A stretch of DNA of 35,821 nucleotides. It comes from a virus. The translations under genes were made by a program, and so were the position numbers. Positions 31,853 to 35,821 of this stretch are shown here, one piece after another (the stretch's first letter is position 1; every line of letters starts with the position of its first letter). A model generated the notes under the pieces. The model was not told where the DNA came from, did no database searches, and was given only the letters and a program-made list of their open reading frames with translations. The stretch spans positions 1-35,821 of the IMG/VR virus record IMGVR_UViG_3300034159_000120; one strand, written 5' to 3'.

Positions 31853-31965
31853 GGCCTGAAGTGTGGGCCAGGGCGTTGTTCAAAATAAGGCGAAAATGGG
31901 ACGAGTTTTGCGGTGGGTGGGGACCGGGAATCGCGGGAGATCTGCGACCGTTTCCAAGTTTTCGC

Positions 31966-32020
31966 TTGTCTATCATGTTGCTCGATAGACAACGCGGTTA
32001 AGTGTTGCTAAGATAGCAAC
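31966..32020 (+). promoter_or_regulatory. Operators of the toxin-antitoxin promoter
   Basis: Two inverted repeats lie directly before the toxin start: TTGTCTATC (31966-31974) with GATAGACAA (31984-31992), and GTTGCTA-AGA-TAGCAAC (32004-32020), which abuts the ATG. They are typical of autoregulated toxin-antitoxin operons, the HTH partner being the probable binder. The preceding 31853-31965 stretch holds no gene I can support. Confidence 0.7.
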
Positions 32021-32323
32021 ATGCCAGCGCAACGCCTCATTCACTTTAAGAAGCGCATCGCCGACGATTTGGTGAAAGAGGTCAAGGTGTGGCGCTTGCC
32101 GGAACCGCTCCCCGGCAGTGCGCACCCGTACAAGTACAGCCTGGCGTTGATCGCGAACGGCCGCTGTGTGCTGCGCTACGACAACGAGCGCGGGAAAGGC
32201 GACCACAAGCACCTGGGCGAGCTGGAAACGCCGATCGAATGGACCAGCCTTAACGCGCTGTTGGCCGATTTTGACCGCGACATTCAATGTTGGAGGCAAG
32301 CAATTGGAAACGCTGACGATTGA
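32021..32323 (+). CDS. TumE-family toxin (DUF6516)
   Basis: This encodes 100 residues: VWRLPEPLPGSAHPYKYSLA, then LIANGRCVLRYDNERGKGDH, then a short C-terminal helix (ALLADFDRDIQCW). The RYDNERGKGDHKH segment is the hallmark of TumE-like toxins. It is on the plus strand inside a minus-strand late region, with its own operators, so it is an independently expressed moron likely to stabilise lysogeny or block competitors. The start lies immediately after an operator with a poor ribosome binding site. Confidence 0.85.
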   Translation: MPAQRLIHFKKRIADDLVKEVKVWRLPEPLPGSAHPYKYSLALIANGRCVLRYDNERGKGDHKHLGELETPIEWTSLNALLADFDRDIQCWRQAIGNADD

Positions 32324-32654
32324 AGTAGCGACCGACGATGAGTTTAACGCGCGGATCGTGCGGGCCGTCGAGCGCGAGGAGCCGCAACCGCCGGGGTATT
32401 TTTTCGACACCGATGAGGCGCTGCTCGACACGCTCACGGGCAACCGCTTTGCGGTCATCAAGGCGTTGGCAGGGGCCGGCCCGCTGGGGGTGCGCGAGCT
32501 GGCACGCCGGGTGGGTCGCGATGTGCGCGCGGTCCACGCCGATGCCCAGCGGCTAACGTCCATCGGGCTGATCGACAAGACCGATGACGGCAAGCTGCAT
32601 TTTCCTTATGCGGGGGTCGATATTCATTTGAGATGGGGCGCGAAGGCAGCTTGA
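32304..32654 (+). CDS. HVO_A0114-family HTH protein, antitoxin partner
   Basis: This encodes 116 residues from TTG 32304, which has GGAGG 7 bases upstream and overlaps the toxin end by 20 bases. The C-terminal half is a winged helix (LAGAGPLGVRELARRVGRDV, RAVHADAQRLTSIGLI, DDGKLHFPYAGVDIHL). Proteins of this family pair with TumE toxins and probably repress the operon at the two palindromes upstream. Confidence 0.82.
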   Translation: METLTIEVATDDEFNARIVRAVEREEPQPPGYFFDTDEALLDTLTGNRFAVIKALAGAGPLGVRELARRVGRDVRAVHADAQRLTSIGLIDKTDDGKLHFPYAGVDIHLRWGAKAA

Positions 32655-32663
32655 GATCGGCGG

Positions 32664-32876
32664 CTAAACCTCGGACAAGGCCATAGCGAAGCGCCGTTCC
32701 TGCCGCGGCGGGCCTGAATGCTTGCGCGCATTCCCGCACATGATGCAAGAGCACGGCTTTTTGGTGTTGACGACGCGCGCCAGCCGTTTCGGCTCTTTGC
32801 CAAGATCCCGGCCCCAATAAAAGCGCCGGTTGCGTTTGAGCCGTTGGCGGTGGTGAAGCTTCAGGGCGAGCGACAT
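32664..32876 (-). CDS. Small CxxC protein
   Basis: This encodes 70 residues, very basic, with CSCIMCGNARKHSGPP near the centre, a CxCxxC knuckle known from many small phage and bacterial proteins of unknown function. It converges with the antitoxin gene, nine bases apart. Probably binds zinc. Confidence 0.75.
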   Translation of the reverse strand: MSLALKLHHRQRLKRNRRFYWGRDLGKEPKRLARVVNTKKPCSCIMCGNARKHSGPPRQERRFAMALSEV

Positions 32877-32896
32877 AGTTTTTCCCGATCAGTGCA

Positions 32897-32936
32897 GTAG
32901 GATGCGGTGAGCTTGTGAACCGCATCATTCGCGATG
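32897..32936. repeat. Partial copy of the GTAGGATGCGGT palindromic element
   Basis: It begins GTAGGATGCGGTGA like the left arm of the 72 bp palindrome at 8050-8121, with the same inner inverted repeat GATGCGGT/ACCGCATC (32901-32908, 32919-32926) but a different loop and no full right arm. It sits in the gap between the genes at 32664 and 32980. Confidence 0.75.
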
Positions 32937-32979
32937 AACGGCGGGGCTTTCCGCGCAAGACGGGTAAGCGAAACTCGCC

Positions 32980-33213
32980 TCACCGCTTCCACGAATGCAC
33001 CCACCGGTCCGCGGTCGAGCGCGAGACGCCGTAGCGCCGCTGGATGGTCGCCGGGGTGTCGCTCGGCTGCACCTCCGGCACCACGCCGCGGCGGCGGATG
33101 TAGGGCCGCGAGCCGCCCAGGCGCTGGGCGATGAGCTCGCACAGGGCCTCGGCTTGGGAGGGGGCCACTCCGGCGGCGGCGGCGATCTCCCGCAGCTCGT
33201 CGAAGAAGTCCAT
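32980..33213 (-). CDS. Mor/C-like transcription activator, short form
   Basis: This encodes 77 residues. LCELIAQRLGGSRPYIRRRG matches the Mor activator dimer-to-DNA linker region, and TPATIQRRYGVSRSTADRWV is a helix-turn-helix. Mor-type proteins activate middle or late phage promoters. It begins three bases after the terminase stop on the same strand, so it may activate late genes, though a terminase accessory role is also possible. Confidence 0.75.
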   Translation of the reverse strand: MDFFDELREIAAAAGVAPSQAEALCELIAQRLGGSRPYIRRRGVVPEVQPSDTPATIQRRYGVSRSTADRWVHSWKR

Positions 33214-33216
33214 TGG

Positions 33217-35340
33217 CTATTTCCACCCGTCGACCCAGCCCCGACCCCCGCGCGGCCGCGGTCCGCCGCGCGGGGGCACCGGGGGTGGGCTGTCCGCGGG
33301 CGGATCCTGGAAAGGCGCCGTGTCGGGAACCGAGTCGACCTGGAATGGCGCCGTCTCGGGAACCGAATCGAACAAGCGGCCTTGCCGCGAAAACACGTCC
33401 AAGCTGTCCCACTGCGCGACGGTGCGGATGTGGACTTTGATCGCCCGGGCGGCATGCTCCGCGTAGACCTCGCAGTCCAGGGCCTCGTTGGGATGGCCGA
33501 CCTTCTTGGTCCAGACCCGTTTGCCGCGCAGGGATCGGTTCGGGGCTTTGATTTCGGCGGTGATCTGCTCCCAGTAATCCTCGCGCACCCCGGCATAGGC
33601 ATGCTGGTGCCCGGCGCCGTTGGCCTCCAGGCGCCAGCGCTCCGACAGGTAGTCCTTGGCTTTGGCGGTGCCGACCAGGTGGACGCGCAGACCCCAGCGG
33701 TCGGCCTTGCTGGCCTTGTCTGCCCGCTTGGGGTCGACGGCCTTGGGCGAGGGCAGGGTGAAGATTTCCGGCTCGCCGGAGGAGGCGCCCTTGCCCGCCA
33801 TGATGGCGACGGCCGGGTACTTGCGTCGCATCGCGGTGACCCAGGCGTAGACGGCGTCGTTGGTCTGGCCGTCGGAACTGTCGATGGTGAGTGCCGAGAC
33901 GCGTAGGCTGAGCCCGTCGGCGCTGAAGTACTCGGTTCCGAACAGGATCTTTTCAGCCTCGAGCCACACCGCATCGCCGATATTGCTGACGGCCACCACG
34001 GCGGCCGGCTCGGTCCACAGGGTCAGCCAGCTTTGCCGGTCGCGCCCATGGGCCCGGATGAGGACGGACAGGCGGTTGTGCTGCACGTCGACGCCCGCGG
34101 TGAGGATGAGTCCGCCGGCGGGGACCGTGCCTTCCGGATAATCGAGGGCCGCCGCGCGCAGGTCGTCTTTGCGCGCGTGCTCTCCGCTGAATTCGTAGGG
34201 GCGCCCGTATTTGCTGTTGACGAAGACGATGAGTCTGTTCTGGTCGCCCTGGGCAGCGGCATGTTCGGCTTCCAGCTTGTCGCGCACGAACTCGGTCATA
34301 CCGACGCCGGGCAGGCAGCTGTAGGCTTCGTTCAGCTCGTGGAATCCGGCGATGCCGTTGAAGGGTCGGGTCGGGGTCCATCCGTAGTAGGGGTCGCAGG
34401 CGAGGACGGCGGCCTGGACGGTGGCGCGGATGTTTTCGTGACGCTGGTGATCGTCCCAGGCGCTGCCGCAGTGGGGGCAGACGTAGACGGCGGAATCGAG
34501 GACGGCGCGACCGTAGACGGGATGGGCCGGACCGTCGTGGTCGTGCCAGGAGACGTTGTCTAGGTCCATGACGTGCTTCTCGCCGCAATCGTGGCAGGCG
34601 ATCGGGAGTACGCGTTTGTCGGAGAGCTCCAGGCGGAACTCGACCTGTGAGAATCCCTTAAGGCTCGGGGTTCCACCCAAGATGCGCTTCACGCGCTTGC
34701 GCCGCTTGGCCCGCTCCCACAAGAGCTGGATGGCGTCGCCTTGGTCCCGGACGTTGTCCTTGGCGTCGTCCGGCTCTTCGACGAAGAGCACGCCGGCGGA
34801 GGTGGACTTGAGTTTGCGGATCTGGCCGGACCCGCCCAGCTTGAGGAATCCGCCCGGAAACCGCTTGAAGTCCGCCCGATTGCCCGCCGTGCGGGTCTGC
34901 TTGATGTTGATCCGCCGCGACAGCTCCGGGGTCGCGCTCACGATAGGAACGAGCTTTTCGTCGTGGAAGTCGCGCGCCGCGCCGTCGCTGTCGAACAGCC
35001 CGATCATGGCGCACGGGGCGGTGCAGATGCGGTTGGCCAGGTAGGCAATCAGGGCCGTGGTCCAGGCGACCTGGGCGCCCTTCATGCAGTCGATCTCCTG
35101 GACCTGCGGGTCGTCCATCGCGGCGAAGATGCCCCGCAAGTGCGGCGCGTAGTAGAGGTCGAATCGGCCGTGCGCTTCCGCGACCTCTTGGGGAAGCCGC
35201 AGGTGGTCTTCGGCGAACTCAGCCGTCGGGATCGGCTCCCGCGGCTCCCACTCGCTCGCGACCCGCAGCAGCAGCTGCTGCAGCACGGCTTGGGTAGGCT
35301 GCAATATCTCTAAGGGCACCGCGTAGGTGGTCGCGTACAT
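33217..35340 (-). CDS. Terminase large subunit (GpA family)
   Basis: This encodes 707 residues. The ATPase has a deviant Walker A (MKGAQVAWTT, about residues 86-95) and a Walker B (GVLFVEEPDD, about 183-192). A Cys4 site follows (HDCGEKH and YVCPHCGSAW). The nuclease part shows GVDVQHNRLS and ALDCEVYAEHAARAI. The C-terminal 50 residues are Pro/Gly-rich. It packages DNA into the prohead and cuts it; GpA-family enzymes usually cut at cos sites. It overlaps the small subunit gene by 122 bases. Confidence 0.93.
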   Translation of the reverse strand: MYATTYAVPLEILQPTQAVLQQLLLRVASEWEPREPIPTAEFAEDHLRLPQEVAEAHGRFDLYYAPHLRGIFAAMDDPQVQEIDCMKGAQVAWTTALIAYLANRICTAPCAMIGLFDSDGAARDFHDEKLVPIVSATPELSRRINIKQTRTAGNRADFKRFPGGFLKLGGSGQIRKLKSTSAGVLFVEEPDDAKDNVRDQGDAIQLLWERAKRRKRVKRILGGTPSLKGFSQVEFRLELSDKRVLPIACHDCGEKHVMDLDNVSWHDHDGPAHPVYGRAVLDSAVYVCPHCGSAWDDHQRHENIRATVQAAVLACDPYYGWTPTRPFNGIAGFHELNEAYSCLPGVGMTEFVRDKLEAEHAAAQGDQNRLIVFVNSKYGRPYEFSGEHARKDDLRAAALDYPEGTVPAGGLILTAGVDVQHNRLSVLIRAHGRDRQSWLTLWTEPAAVVAVSNIGDAVWLEAEKILFGTEYFSADGLSLRVSALTIDSSDGQTNDAVYAWVTAMRRKYPAVAIMAGKGASSGEPEIFTLPSPKAVDPKRADKASKADRWGLRVHLVGTAKAKDYLSERWRLEANGAGHQHAYAGVREDYWEQITAEIKAPNRSLRGKRVWTKKVGHPNEALDCEVYAEHAARAIKVHIRTVAQWDSLDVFSRQGRLFDSVPETAPFQVDSVPDTAPFQDPPADSPPPVPPRGGPRPRGGRGWVDGWK

Positions 35341-35770
35341 GCCGATCCTCTAACTCGATGTTGAACTCCGACGCGATCCCGTCGGAGATCCGATCAATCG
35401 CCGCCTCGACCGACTGCACCCCCGAGGCCGCCCAGTCGACGAGCTGCGCCTCCACGTGGCTGGCGTAGATCAGCAGGCCCAATTCCTTGCCGGTCTCCAC
35501 CTCGTTGCGCAGCGCTTTTGAAAGGCTCTCCCGCACCCGGGCTTCGGCCAGCGCCTGCTGGGCTTGCTTCCCCCCGCCACGCCCCGCCGCCGCTTCGCGG
35601 ATGTGCGCGCAGTAGTCGATCAGCCATTGGCGGAGCGTCGCCTCGGGCCGCAACACCCCGTCGGCGATCAGCTCCGACACCACCGACTGCGTAATCCCGA
35701 CCAACTCCCCCAGATCGGCTTGCAAACCAGGGATATCTAGAAACGAAAAATCCTTTCTAGACAGTCGCAT
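35219..35770 (-). CDS. Terminase small subunit (Nu1-like)
   Basis: This encodes 183 residues. The N-terminus has a winged helix-turn-helix (LGELVGITQSVVSELIADGV, then LRPEATLRQWLIDYCAHIRE), as in Nu1-type DNA-recognition subunits. A long central helix (QALAEARVRESLSKALRNEV) would allow oligomerisation. GGGGG lies 5 bases upstream of the ATG. The 3' end overlaps the large subunit start out of frame. The 51 bases to the window end hold no gene; a cos site may lie near. Confidence 0.88.
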   Translation of the reverse strand: MRLSRKDFSFLDIPGLQADLGELVGITQSVVSELIADGVLRPEATLRQWLIDYCAHIREAAAGRGGGKQAQQALAEARVRESLSKALRNEVETGKELGLLIYASHVEAQLVDWAASGVQSVEAAIDRISDGIASEFNIELEDRHVRDHLRGALRDIAAYPSRAAAAAAAGRERVGAAGADPDG

Positions 35771-35821
35771 ATTGCCCCCTATGCCCTAAACACTTTGCGC
35801 AAATCCCGCGGCTTGAATTAC

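Noticed and set aside
32861-33412. Frame across the gap and Mor-like gene
   Set aside because: It is Arg/Pro/Gly-rich and lies over the end of the terminase and the Mor-like gene in other frames, so it is a shadow.

Overview
The window reads as an essentially complete genome of a temperate, tailed, siphovirus-like phage with high GC and many 1-8 bp gene overlaps. Nothing in it is clearly chromosomal except a 3' tRNA fragment beside the integrase, which serves as the attachment site. The host is probably a gammaproteobacterium. GC-rich codon use, the TumE-type toxin and the dispersed GTAGGATGCGGT palindromes would fit a purple sulfur bacterium of the Chromatiaceae, but that is inference. The attachment site lies in the middle with phage genes on both sides, and the gene order is sensible across the two window ends. 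The sequence is therefore more likely a free or circularised phage genome than an integrated prophage.

Layout. At 1-3693, on the minus strand, lies the replication arm: a Cro-like regulator, two small conserved genes, a VapE-type primase/helicase and an iteron-rich 320 bp stretch that is the best origin candidate. At 3694-4201 lies the genetic switch: divergent Cro and CI genes with four copies of a 14 bp operator, two between Cro and CI and two in front of a P22-type antirepressor. At 4302-11319, on the plus strand, lies the accessory and lysogeny arm: the antirepressor, a DUF2303 protein, several small unknown genes, an AT-rich GIY-YIG nuclease, an excisionase and a tyrosine integrase, followed by attP (3' half of tRNA-Val). 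At 11526-31852, on the minus strand (read right to left), lie the late genes: portal, fused prohead protease and major capsid, head-tail joining, tail completion, M15 endolysin plus a holin-like protein, tail tube, tape measure, a giant tail protein and a tail hub. At 31966-32654 a plus-strand TumE/HVO_A0114 toxin-antitoxin pair interrupts the late strand. At 32664-35770 lie a small CxxC protein, a Mor-like activator and the GpA-type and Nu1-type terminase subunits.

Most notable. Four intergenic gaps carry isolated CRISPR-type repeats, and there are no cas genes. One gap (23961-24122) holds three type I-E-like 29 bp repeats; the second spacer is exactly 32 bp. Three other gaps hold single repeats starting GTTTCAATCCACGCC with a stem-loop. 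In three of the four gaps the spacer-sized DNA next to the repeat is a diverged copy of coding sequence from the phage gene beside it. The differences are largely synonymous, as if taken from a related phage. In all three cases a crRNA from the element would be antisense to the homologous mRNA. Possible explanations are phage-borne mini-arrays against rival phages, RNA-based anti-CRISPRs (repeat mimics), or scars of recombination with host CRISPR arrays.
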